In this document: positions 9,030 through 16,156 of the stretch, piece after piece
Numbering within the stretch: position 1 is the stretch's first letter
Layout: every line of letters begins with the position of its first letter
The notes under the pieces: model-generated
Told to the model about the DNA's origin: nothing
The model's database searches: none
The model's input: only the letters and a program-made list of their open reading frames with translations
NCBI GenBank assembly: GCA_946542235.1
Contig: CAMNKK010000007.1
Span: forward strand, 1-42,480
Length of the DNA: 42,480 bases
DNA from: an uncultured Clostridia bacterium
GTDB taxonomy: Bacteria > Bacillota > Clostridia > Christensenellales > Aristaeellaceae
Reading direction: 5' to 3'
Made by a program: the position numbers and the translations under genes

Positions 9030-9968
9030 TCAGCCGAAAAACACCTGGCCCATCCTGGTAATCCGGCTCTGCATCAGACAGCCCTGCTTCCGGACAGAAC
9101 GAACCCGCTGCCATTTAGGCAGATGACGGGTGGCCAGATAGTCATCCACGGTCTTTTTCGCTTCGGCGGGAAGGGCGTCTCCGAAGGCCCGGCGGAAAGC
9201 TTCGGCATGGGTGTAGGTCAGCTCGACGCGGGCCCTGGCCTTGTCCTTTTCCTTCAGCGCCCGCAGCGCGCGCCGGACCAGGGAAGCGCGGCTGGCGCCG
9301 ATGGTGTTGGTTTCATGCTGACGGTACCTGGTCAGGGGCTGATTCACAAAAACCACGCGGCCGAAGGCGGCGGCTGTCAGGGCGATAAACCAGTCATGCA
9401 TGAACATCAGGGAGGCATCGCCATGGCGCGCGACAAGCTCCGCCAGCGGACGGTTCAGCAGCATCATGCAGCCCGTGGCGTTATTCTGCACCAGCAGGCG
9501 GTTGAGCTGAACAGCGCCGGGATCCCAGCCCTGCAGCTGAAAAAAGCTGGGAGCAAGCATGCGTCCTTCCGGATCGATGATAGAGGCATCGGAGTGAACC
9601 AGCAGGGGAAGACCTGTGTCCCGGCCCGGACCGCTGACGGCATCCAGATACGCCTGCTCCAGCGCGGCCACTTTTTGCGGTTCCCAGATATCGTCCTGGT
9701 CGCAGAGGAGCATCAGATCGGCATCGGCCTGGCGCAGCAGGGAAAGGAAGTTCCCCGCAGCCCCCAGATGCCGGCCCTGCTCCGCGGCGGGGCGGAAGCG
9801 GGAATCCCTGCGGGACCAGGCGTCCAGAAGCGCCGCGGTTCCGTCCCCGGATCCGTCATCCTGCCAGAGCACTTCAAAATCCTGCCGGGTCTGGCCGGAC
9901 AGGGAAGCCAGCTGGTCCGGAAGATATTTTTCTCCCTGATAGGCTGCCAGAAGGATCATCGTCTTCAC
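9030..9968 (-). CDS. Family 2 glycosyltransferase
   Basis: GT-A fold glycosyltransferase of 312 aa that probably adds a sugar to a lipid-linked or surface glycan from a nucleotide sugar. The N-terminus MILLAAYQGEKYL is the GT2 nucleotide-binding start. QDDGSGDGT and the DXD-type LLCDQDDIW follow, the latter common in rhamnosyltransferase-like GT2 enzymes. No membrane segment is obvious. Start choice: a GTG at 9968 overlaps the upstream gene's TGA as GTGA. ATG 9959 and ATG 9983 are alternatives in the same frame. The gene is co-transcribed with the glycosyltransferase at 9965-10735. Donor and acceptor are unknown. Confidence 0.85.
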   Translation of the reverse strand: MKTMILLAAYQGEKYLPDQLASLSGQTRQDFEVLWQDDGSGDGTAALLDAWSRRDSRFRPAAEQGRHLGAAGNFLSLLRQADADLMLLCDQDDIWEPQKVAALEQAYLDAVSGPGRDTGLPLLVHSDASIIDPEGRMLAPSFFQLQGWDPGAVQLNRLLVQNNATGCMMLLNRPLAELVARHGDASLMFMHDWFIALTAAAFGRVVFVNQPLTRYRQHETNTIGASRASLVRRALRALKEKDKARARVELTYTHAEAFRRAFGDALPAEAKKTVDDYLATRHLPKWQRVRSVRKQGCLMQSRITRMGQVFFG

Positions 9969-10735
9969 CAGCTGACCCCCCACTTCAGGAAATACTTGCA
10001 GACGGAACGGATCTGACGCATGCGGCCCTTCATGGTGCGGGTGTTTTCCCGCGCCCAGCGGTGGGTGACCGTCATATCCGGATGATAAACGATGCTGCCG
10101 AGATTCTGCTCCAGAACCCGGCGGGACAGATCGCTGTCCTCCTGATACAGAAAGAAACGGGGATCAAAGCCTTCCAGCTTCTGGAAAACGGAGGTTCTGA
10201 TCAGCAGGAAGCAGCCGGTGGCGAACTCGACGGGGATGGGGGAGCGGACATCCAGGTCAGCCAGGGTAAAATCCTCCCGCCAGCGGCGGAAAATTCCCCC
10301 CAGGGATTCCAGCAGGCCGCCGAGAAGATAGTGCACGGAGATCCTTTTCTTGGGAAGATACTGCTCGGAGCCGTCTTCGTTCAAAACCCGGGGTGTCAGA
10401 ATGGCAATGTTCGGATGGGCGTCCATGTAGGAAACCATCCGGGGCAGAAGATCCGGTTCGAAGGTGACATCCGGATTCATTATCAGGTGATAGCGGCTTT
10501 GCAGATAGGGCAGAACGGCATTGTTGGCCCGCCCGAAGCCGATGTTTCCCTTTTGGGGAAGGATGGTCACCCCGGGAAACTTCCACTGCAGCTTGTCCGC
10601 GGTGATTTCCTCCGGGGAATTATCGCTGAGATACACGGCGACCTCGATCCTTGAGTTTTCAAGGCAGCGGAGCGCGTCGAAGACTTCATCGCCGCAGTGA
10701 TAGAGGACGACACAGGCGGACAGGGGAGAAAGCAT
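9965..10735 (-). CDS. Family 2 glycosyltransferase, WbbL/rhamnosyltransferase-like
   Basis: GT2 enzyme of 256 aa. It starts LSPLSACVVLYHCGDEVF and has KGNIGFGRANN and the metal-binding NPDVTF of the WbbL-like subgroup. GCFLLIR and FFLYQEDSDLSRR further on are typical of transferases that act on undecaprenyl-linked sugars. The start ATG 10735 is preceded by a strong AAAGGAGGT site; the frame extends upstream to 10822, but that part covers the leader and promoter. It is first in a two-gene unit with the glycosyltransferase downstream (4-nt overlap). The product is probably cytosolic or membrane-associated. Sugar specificity is not readable. Confidence 0.87.
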   Translation of the reverse strand: MLSPLSACVVLYHCGDEVFDALRCLENSRIEVAVYLSDNSPEEITADKLQWKFPGVTILPQKGNIGFGRANNAVLPYLQSRYHLIMNPDVTFEPDLLPRMVSYMDAHPNIAILTPRVLNEDGSEQYLPKKRISVHYLLGGLLESLGGIFRRWREDFTLADLDVRSPIPVEFATGCFLLIRTSVFQKLEGFDPRFFLYQEDSDLSRRVLEQNLGSIVYHPDMTVTHRWARENTRTMKGRMRQIRSVCKYFLKWGVSW

Positions 10736-10780
10736 GTGAAGACCTCCTTTCTGATTTGCCCGCAGCATATTCTGCGCAGC

Positions 10781-10811
10781 CCGGCCGCCTGGGAAACCGC
10801 CTGGCGGCCGG
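10781..10811 (-). repeat. GC-rich inverted repeat in the 5' leader of the glycosyltransferase pair
   Basis: Perfect 9-bp inverted repeat CCGGCCGCC (10781-10789) and GGCGGCCGG (10803-10811) with a 13-nt loop. It lies between the minus-strand promoter and the ribosome site, so it would be in the transcript's leader. Confidence 0.6.
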
Positions 10812-10824
10812 CGCGAATACAATT

Positions 10825-10853
10825 ATTCTACAATTGAAAGCAGCGTTTGTCCA
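10825..10853 (-). promoter_or_regulatory. Promoter of the glycosyltransferase pair
   Basis: Minus-strand -35 TGGACA (10848-10853) and -10 TAGAAT (10825-10830), 17-nt spacer. It is divergent from the NYN-gene promoter 15 bp away. Confidence 0.6.
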
Positions 10854-10868
10854 GAAAAGTATGGAAAT

Positions 10869-10897
10869 TTGACGATAGCGGTGCTATACTCTATCCT
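10869..10897 (+). promoter_or_regulatory. Promoter of the NYN-domain gene
   Basis: -35 TTGACG (10869-10874) and -10 TATCCT (10892-10897), 17-nt spacer. A TATACT nearby (10885-10890) has no -35 at normal spacing. Confidence 0.5.
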
Positions 10898-10941
10898 GGG
10901 ACGGAAGGAACCGGTCCCGATGATATTGACGGAAGAAGGTT

Positions 10942-11931
10942 TTGATTCTGAGTAGATTTGCGGTTTTTGTAGATTTGGAGAACTGCGGCGCCAAGGTGGA
11001 AACGCTGAACAGCATCCTGGAGAAGGTGAAGATCCGGGGAGATATCCTGCTGGGCAAGGTTTACGGATATACGGACAAGTTCAGCGACCTGAAGCCCGTT
11101 TTGCTGAGCAACACCTTTACGGTGGTGCCCAGCCTGCGGTACGGGATTTCCCAGAAGAACAATGCCGACATCCAGCTGGTAATTGACGCGCTGGAGGTGG
11201 CTTACAAGAATGAATTGATTGACAGCTTCTGCATCGTGTCCGGTGACAGCGACTATACCCCGCTGGTCGGCCGGCTGAAGAGCATGGGCAAGTTTGTTCT
11301 GGGCATCAGCCGCAGCGAGGCGGCCAGCACGATTTTCATCAATGCCTGCAACGAATTCCAGTTTCTGGAAAGCGTACGCAAGAGCAAGGTAGAGAAGACC
11401 AAGAAGCAGCGCCAGACCCCTGCCAATGAGGAAATGGCGGACGAGAGCGAGCTGAACAAGCTGCTGACGACGGTGCTGGAGGAGCACAACGATGAGATGT
11501 ACGCCAGCGAGCTGAAGGGCGTGCTGCTGCGCCTCCGGCCGGACTTCAACGAGAAGAGCTACGGCTGCGCATCCTTCTACCGGCTGCTGACCAAGCTGGC
11601 CCGGCAGTTCGGGGATATAAAGGTGTTCAACGACAATTACAACGTGACGGTGAGCCTGACCAGCGGAGAAAACGGAGAAGCCATTCCTCAGCTGAACAAG
11701 GACAACTGGAAGGAAGCATTCCGGGCGCAGATCCAGGCCTACAAGGAAGGCGGATTCGACCGGGTCAATCCTTCCATCCTGAAAGCGGACATCATTACCG
11801 CCTATCCGGACTTCAATGAGCGGGCCATCGGCTTCAAACGCTTCAGCGATGTCATGAAACAGCTGGAAAAGGACGGCATTATTGCCATCGAGATGGATGA
11901 ACAGAAAACGATGCTGATCAAGCTCCTGTAA
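10942..11931 (+). CDS. NYN domain protein with two OST-HTH/LOTUS domains
   Basis: Predicted RNA-processing or RNA-binding protein (329 aa). The N-terminal NYN domain (5-145, PIN-like nuclease fold, LabA/DUF88 type) shows the acidic set D11 and N14 in FVDLENC, D76 in NNADIQ, and D102/D104 in SGDSDYTPL. Two winged-helix OST-HTH (LOTUS) modules follow, about 168-240 and 255-328, recognisable by the matching GCASFYRLLTKL and GFKRFSDVMKQL segments. They are joined to the NYN domain by a basic linker. The start is TTG at 10942, with GGAAGAAGG just upstream; an in-frame stop at 10927 leaves little choice. The RNA substrate is unknown. The small membrane protein gene follows after 15 nt. Confidence 0.88.
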   Translation: MILSRFAVFVDLENCGAKVETLNSILEKVKIRGDILLGKVYGYTDKFSDLKPVLLSNTFTVVPSLRYGISQKNNADIQLVIDALEVAYKNELIDSFCIVSGDSDYTPLVGRLKSMGKFVLGISRSEAASTIFINACNEFQFLESVRKSKVEKTKKQRQTPANEEMADESELNKLLTTVLEEHNDEMYASELKGVLLRLRPDFNEKSYGCASFYRLLTKLARQFGDIKVFNDNYNVTVSLTSGENGEAIPQLNKDNWKEAFRAQIQAYKEGGFDRVNPSILKADIITAYPDFNERAIGFKRFSDVMKQLEKDGIIAIEMDEQKTMLIKLL

Positions 11932-11946
11932 AGGGAGGAAAGCGGA

Positions 11947-12480
11947 TTGAAATATCTCCGAAGAGGGGTCTGGTATATTGCCAGCCGGCTTTTCCTGATC
12001 TGCCTGATCGCCGGAATCGGGATCACCGTGTTTTACTACGCGATGAACCTGAGCAATATTCAGGTCATTCTGAAGGACGGAATGGCGGCCCGGGCGAAGG
12101 TGATCATGGGCATGGATGAGGATGAAAATGTCCTGTCACGGTACTTTCAGAGCGCGTGTCTGGCGTCGGATGAGGTTTTGACGGCGGCGCAGAACGGGAA
12201 TTCCGCGTACAGCGACTATAATGTCCGCGGCATTGACCACCGGCTGAATATGGGCTTTCTGTGGACATGGCCCTGGGATACGGCTGTCAGGCTGAGTATT
12301 GACGAAAGCATTCCGCGCATTGACGGGCGCGTCAAGGGCACCCGGGCGGAGGAGGTCATCGCGAAGCGGGGAGCCGGAGCGGTGTATCCGCCTGAATGGC
12401 CGGATGCCCAGTACCGGGTGGGCCTGGTCAAGGAAAACGGGCAGTGGAAAATCCGCAGCCTGATGCTGATCAGCGAATAA
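11947..12480 (+). CDS. Small single-pass membrane protein of unknown function
   Basis: Unrecognised protein of 177 aa. A basic N-terminus (KYLRRG) is followed by one transmembrane segment at about 9-32. An extracytoplasmic domain follows that ends in a beta-strand-like YRVGLVKENGQWKIRSL, which resembles small secreted NTF2-like or lipoprotein-type domains; that likeness is weak. The start is TTG 11947, with GGGAGG 8 to 9 nt upstream. It probably shares the transcript of the NYN-domain gene 15 nt before it. No catalytic motif is visible. Confidence 0.7.
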   Translation: MKYLRRGVWYIASRLFLICLIAGIGITVFYYAMNLSNIQVILKDGMAARAKVIMGMDEDENVLSRYFQSACLASDEVLTAAQNGNSAYSDYNVRGIDHRLNMGFLWTWPWDTAVRLSIDESIPRIDGRVKGTRAEEVIAKRGAGAVYPPEWPDAQYRVGLVKENGQWKIRSLMLISE

Positions 12481-12510
12481 AAAACAGGGCTGACCGGCGA
12501 ATAAAATGGA

Positions 12511-12540
12511 TTGACTTTTCCGGGATAAACGGGGTATAAT
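12511..12540 (+). promoter_or_regulatory. Promoter of the mgtE leader
   Basis: -35 TTGACT (12511-12516) and a perfect -10 TATAAT (12535-12540), 18-nt spacer. It would start a leader of about 300 nt before mgtE. Confidence 0.75.
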
Positions 12541-12841
12541 TTCCGGTGGTGAGTCAGTCGTAAATCATACGAATGAAAAGGAGGGAATGTCATGGACGCT
12601 GGGAGTAGCAGCGGCACACCGGTCGGGCGAAGACGGCGGAACCGGGATGCCATGGCATTCCTGTTCTGAATAACAGCTGTTGTACCGTGCGGAGCTTCGG
12701 GGACGGGCGTTTTTTCATGCCCCTGTTTCCCTGATCTTCCGTTAACCTGACCGCGAGCCGGCTACCCAGGACCGCATTTCAGTGCGGCGAAGGGTTTCCC
12801 GAAAGGGATTCCTCATCAGATTATGAAGGAGGAAAGACCGT
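12541..12841 (+). promoter_or_regulatory. Long structured leader of mgtE, possible attenuator
   Basis: About 300 nt of transcribed leader. In order it holds a hairpin TCGTA/TACGA near 12560, a short ORF with a good ribosome site (12592-12669), and competing CTGTT/AACAG/CTGTT segments at 12661-12682 around that ORF's stop. A weak hairpin follows (CCGT 12685 with ACGG 12706) with six Ts at 12710-12715, then further hairpins (CGCA..TGCG; TCCCGAAAGGGA) before the mgtE ribosome site. This is consistent with transcription attenuation. I could not align it with the M-box magnesium riboswitch. The mechanism is inference. Confidence 0.45.
12592..12669 (+). CDS. Candidate leader peptide upstream of mgtE
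   Basis: A 25-codon ORF beginning ATG GAC GCT and ending TGA. It encodes an arginine-rich peptide with the core GRRRRNRDAM. An AAGGAGG site lies 7 nt upstream, which is ideal spacing; an overlapping ATG at 12587 in another frame is too close to that site. The stop codon lies in the loop of a CTGTT/AACAG hairpin, and a T-run follows 40 nt downstream. A regulatory leader peptide is the simplest reading, by analogy with known magnesium-transporter leaders. Translation is unproven. Confidence 0.4.
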   Translation: MDAGSSSGTPVGRRRRNRDAMAFLF

Positions 12842-14224
12842 ATGGCGGAGCATAATGTTACTGTAGAAAACACCTTACAGGTTCTGCTCAGTGAAAAAAA
12901 GTATACCACCATCCGCGACATTCTGATCACGATGAATCCGGCGGATATTGCCGCCGTTTTTACCGGGGTTGCGAAGGAGCAGCAGCCGCTGCTTTTCCGT
13001 CTGCTGCCCAAGGAGCTGGCAGCGGAAAGCTTTGTTGAGATGGAGAGCGAGGATCAGGAAACCCTGATCCGGGGCATCAGCGACAGCGAGCTGAAGCAGG
13101 TGATGGACGAGCTGTACGTGGATGACGCGGTGGACATCGTGGAAGAGATGCCGGCCAACGTCGTCCAGCGGATTCTGGCCCAGAGCGATCCCCAGATGCG
13201 GAAGGAGATCAACGAGATCCTTCAGTATCCGGAGAATTCAGCCGGTTCAGTCATGACGACGGAATACGTCAGCCTGAATCCCAATATGACTGTCGGGGAC
13301 GCGATTCTGCGGATCCGCCGGACCGGCGTGGACAAGGAAACCATTTATACCTGCTATGTGCTGAAGAACCGGCTTCTGGTCGGCACGGTTTCGGTGAAGG
13401 CCCTGCTGCTTGCGCAGAGCGACATGCAGACGATCGAAAGCGTCATGGATACGGGCGGAAACCTGATTACGGTGACCACCCATACCGACCAGGAAGAAGT
13501 TGCCCGGATGATGCGAAAGTACAACCTGCTGGCTATTCCTGTCGTGGACGGGGACAACCGGATGGTCGGAATCGTGACCTTCGACGACGCCATGGACGTC
13601 ATGGAGGATGAGACCACCGAGGACATGGAAATCATGGCCGGCATGACGCCCAGTGATAAGACCTATCTTCGGTCTTCTCCCTGGGATCTGTTCAGACACC
13701 GGATTCCCTGGCTGGCGCTGCTGATGGTTTCCGCCACCTTTACCGGGCTGATTATTACCAGCTTTGAAGAAGCCCTGGCAGCCCAGGTGGCGCTGACCGC
13801 GTTTATCCCCATGCTGATGGACACCGGCGGCAATTCCGGATCCCAGAGCTCCGTGACGGTGATCCGCGCCCTGAGCCTGAATGAACTTGAATTCAGGGAT
13901 CTGCCGAAGGTCATCTGGAAAGAAATCCGGACCGCGGTGTTGTGCGGCATTGCGCTGGCGGTGCTCTGCTTCGGAAAGATTATGCTGGTGGACCGGCTGA
14001 TGCTGGGCAATGGGGAAGTGACCGTGATGGTGGCTGCCGTAGTCTGCCTGACCATGGCGGTGACGATTCTCTGCGCCAAGATTGTCGGATGCAGCCTGCC
14101 CATGATTGCGAAAAAGCTTGGCTTTGATCCGGCGGTCATGGCCAGCCCGTTCATTACGACCATTGTGGACGCGCTGAGCCTGCTGGTATATTTCGGAATT
14201 GCCAAGGCGCTGCTTTCCCTGTAG
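12842..14224 (+). CDS. mgtE: Magnesium transporter MgtE
   Basis: Homodimeric Mg2+ channel/transporter of 460 aa. The N-terminal helical MgtE domain is at about 35-135. A pair of CBS domains follows at about 140-260 (SVMTTEYVSLNPNM; GIVTFDDAMDVME). Five membrane helices then run from about 285 to the end. The pore motif PMLMDTGGNSGSQSS and the final MASPFITTIVDALSLL, with the Mg2+-selective aspartate, are intact. In the family the cytosolic domain closes the pore when Mg2+ is high. The start has an AAGGAGG site. The long leader suggests extra control at the RNA level. Confidence 0.97.
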   Translation: MAEHNVTVENTLQVLLSEKKYTTIRDILITMNPADIAAVFTGVAKEQQPLLFRLLPKELAAESFVEMESEDQETLIRGISDSELKQVMDELYVDDAVDIVEEMPANVVQRILAQSDPQMRKEINEILQYPENSAGSVMTTEYVSLNPNMTVGDAILRIRRTGVDKETIYTCYVLKNRLLVGTVSVKALLLAQSDMQTIESVMDTGGNLITVTTHTDQEEVARMMRKYNLLAIPVVDGDNRMVGIVTFDDAMDVMEDETTEDMEIMAGMTPSDKTYLRSSPWDLFRHRIPWLALLMVSATFTGLIITSFEEALAAQVALTAFIPMLMDTGGNSGSQSSVTVIRALSLNELEFRDLPKVIWKEIRTAVLCGIALAVLCFGKIMLVDRLMLGNGEVTVMVAAVVCLTMAVTILCAKIVGCSLPMIAKKLGFDPAVMASPFITTIVDALSLLVYFGIAKALLSL

Positions 14225-14260
14225 CGCAGGGCGGGCGACGGGAAGATTTGTGCAGGAAGC

Positions 14261-14284
14261 GGGGGGCCGAAGTGCCGGTCCCCC
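14261..14284 (+). terminator. Possible terminator after mgtE
   Basis: The hairpin GGGGG-CCG with CGG-CCCCC is stable, but the tail (GGGTTTATTG) is a poor T-tract, so read-through into the flippase gene is possible. No clear promoter is seen before the flippase. Confidence 0.35.
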
Positions 14285-14326
14285 GGGTTTATTGTCAGGA
14301 CCAAAGAACGCAGACGGAGGAGAAGC

Positions 14327-15784
14327 ATGGCATCCAGCACCCGGAAAAACGCGATGTACAATGTGGCCTACCGCCTGTTTTCTGTGCTTTTGCCCCTGGT
14401 TACAGCCCCGTATCTTTCCCGGACGGTCGGCCCGGAAGGTGTGGGGCTTTATTCGCGCGCATGGAATATCAGCTACATCTTCTGCCTGGCGGCCATGCTG
14501 GGGCTGAATGACTACGGCGTACGGGCGATCGCCCGGACGCGGGATGACCCGAAGGAGCTGAACAGAACCTTTTCCGCCATCTGGCAGATGCAGCTGATGG
14601 TGGCGGGCTTTCTGACGGTGCTCTGGCTGGGATATGTGTTTTTCGTCGCCGGGGAGGAGAAGGAAATCGCGTTCCATCTGACGCTGATGAGCGTCAGCTG
14701 CCTGGTCAGCTTTGACTGGTGTCTGATGGGGCTGGATATCTTCCGGCCGATCGCCCTGCGGAATACCTTCGTGAAAACGGCTGCCGCGGTCTGCGTCTTC
14801 GTGTTTGTGCATGAGAAGAACGATCTGTGGATCTACGGCCTGGTGTGGAGTCTGGCAACGCTGGCGGGGAACCTGAGCTGTCTGCCAAGCCTGCGGGGGA
14901 AGGTCCGGTACACCCGGGTTCCGCTGCGGGAGAGCCTGAAGCATCTGGCGCCCTGCGCGGTGCTGTTCATTTCGGTCATGGCGGTGAATGTCTATCGGAC
15001 CATGGACAAGGTGATGGTCAGCGGCATCGCCGGGCTGGAACAGAACGGGCAGTATGAGAATGCGGAAAAGATCATCTACTGCCTCAGCGGCTTCATTTCC
15101 GCCATCGGGACCGTGATGATGCCCAAGATCAGCCACATGCAGAAGCAGGGAAGAATCGGAGAAATCAGGGAGCACATCGGCAGGAGCATGAATCTGATCC
15201 TGTGCATGGTCTGCGCCATGGCCTTTGGCGTGGCCGCGGTGGCGGATCGCTTTGCCCCGCTGTTTTACGGAGAGGAATTTGCATATGCCGGCACGCTGAT
15301 GGCGCCCCTGGCCATGACGCTGATCATGATCGGGTTTGCCAATGTGATCCGGACCCAGTGGGTGCTGCCGCAGGGGCGGGACTCCATCTTCGTCCGGAGC
15401 GTTTGCGCCGGGGCGGCAGTCAACCTGGCGGTGAACGCCTGCCTGATTCCCGGCATGAAGAGCATGGGCGCGGTCATCGGAACCCTGATGGCGGAGATGA
15501 CGGTGCCGACGGTACAGTATCTGCTGCTGCGAAAAGAGCTTCCCTACAGGCGTTATCTCGGATACACGGGCGTCTATATGCTGATCGGCGCCGCCATGCT
15601 GCTGTGCGTACGGGGAGCCGGAAAAATCATACCCTGGGGCGGCTGGGCCGGCCTGGGAGTTCAGGTGCTGGTCGGAATCTCTGTTTACGGGATACTGACG
15701 CTTCTCTACTGGAAGCTGTCCGGATTCCGGCCCGGCTCCGGGCTTCTCCGGAAAATATCGGGCGGGCACGGAAAAAAGGCTTGA
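14327..15784 (+). CDS. Polysaccharide flippase (Wzx/MATE-like PST family)
   Basis: Integral membrane protein of 485 aa with 12 to 14 predicted helices. It resembles the polysaccharide biosynthesis (PST) family that flips undecaprenyl-linked oligosaccharides across the membrane. The N-terminus matches the family, with YRLFSVLLPLVTAPYLSR followed by GPEGVGLYS and the conserved NDYGVRAIAR. The start is ATG 14327 after GGAGGAG. It is the only flippase in the window and lies apart from the glycosyltransferases at 9.0-10.7 kb. Its stop codon is embedded in the -35 box of the next promoter. Confidence 0.88.
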   Translation: MASSTRKNAMYNVAYRLFSVLLPLVTAPYLSRTVGPEGVGLYSRAWNISYIFCLAAMLGLNDYGVRAIARTRDDPKELNRTFSAIWQMQLMVAGFLTVLWLGYVFFVAGEEKEIAFHLTLMSVSCLVSFDWCLMGLDIFRPIALRNTFVKTAAAVCVFVFVHEKNDLWIYGLVWSLATLAGNLSCLPSLRGKVRYTRVPLRESLKHLAPCAVLFISVMAVNVYRTMDKVMVSGIAGLEQNGQYENAEKIIYCLSGFISAIGTVMMPKISHMQKQGRIGEIREHIGRSMNLILCMVCAMAFGVAAVADRFAPLFYGEEFAYAGTLMAPLAMTLIMIGFANVIRTQWVLPQGRDSIFVRSVCAGAAVNLAVNACLIPGMKSMGAVIGTLMAEMTVPTVQYLLLRKELPYRRYLGYTGVYMLIGAAMLLCVRGAGKIIPWGGWAGLGVQVLVGISVYGILTLLYWKLSGFRPGSGLLRKISGGHGKKA

Positions 15785-15809
15785 CGTTCACCGGAGAGAG
15801 TGATAAAAT
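15781..15809 (+). promoter_or_regulatory. Promoter of the T-box leader
   Basis: -35 TTGACG (15781-15786) and -10 TAAAAT (15804-15809), 17-nt spacer. The -35 overlaps the TGA stop of the flippase gene. Confidence 0.7.
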
Positions 15810-15825
15810 CCACCTAATTTCATAC

Positions 15826-16075
15826 AAAGGCTGTGACGAAGACGGGACAGCGGGACGCCCCGCAGAGAGCCGGGTATGGTGTGAACCGGCGGGCTGAAGC
15901 TTCATCCTATCCCTTCCGAGCCGGAAAGCCGAAAGGTTTTGTCCCAGTAGGTTTTCCCGTGAATGCTGCGTCAACGCATAGGGCATGAATGTGCCTGAAG
16001 TGGCGTGCCTGGCACGCAATTTGAGTGGTACCGCGAGTCTGAAGACCCGTCTCAAAGCTGAGACGGGTCTTTTTA
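15826..16075 (+). promoter_or_regulatory. T-box leader (tRNA-sensing riboswitch)
   Basis: Stem I is recognisable. The base is GGCU/AGCC (15829-15832 with 15919-15922) with a kink-turn-like GUGACGAAG/CUUCCGAG. The distal part has AGAGAGCC and GGTGTGAACCGGC. A TGCGT/ACGCA hairpin (about 15967-15976) resembles stem III. The T-box proper, GAGTGGTACCGCG, is at 16023-16035. Its TGGT would pair with a tRNA end having discriminator A. The terminator follows. The specifier codon is not certain. TTC (Phe, 15901-15903) is favoured because it is followed by A; CCT (15906-15908) is an alternative. The riboswitch should let transcription pass when the matching tRNA is uncharged. Confidence 0.88.
16043..16075 (+). 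terminator. T-box leader terminator
   Basis: A 12-bp perfect stem (16043-16054 with 16059-16070), 4-nt loop and five to six Ts. This is the default terminator that the T-box antiterminator would disrupt. Confidence 0.9.
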
Positions 16076-16156
16076 TTCGGATGCCGGCAGGGATCAACCG
16101 CCCCTGGCCTGCCGGACAATCCCCGGGGCAGACAGAATGAAAAGGAGAAAGGGACC

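Noticed and set aside
12597-12640. Possible manganese (yybP-ykoY) riboswitch: GGGAGTAGC and GGCGAAGAC segments
   Set aside because: The two blocks are only about 20 nt apart, too close for the required two-arm fold.
12541-12720. Possible M-box (ykoK) magnesium riboswitch before mgtE
   Set aside because: Some short blocks are reminiscent (GGTGAG, ACGCTG, GTGC..AGCTTC), but the P1 pairing and the conserved order could not be built, so I did not call it.
14225-14511. Short plus-strand frames between mgtE and the flippase
   Set aside because: They overlap the flippase start in other frames and lack ribosome sites or recognisable content.
13247-15769. Long minus-strand open frame opposite mgtE and the flippase
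   Set aside because: Antisense shadow of two clear membrane-protein genes; no ribosome site or domain.
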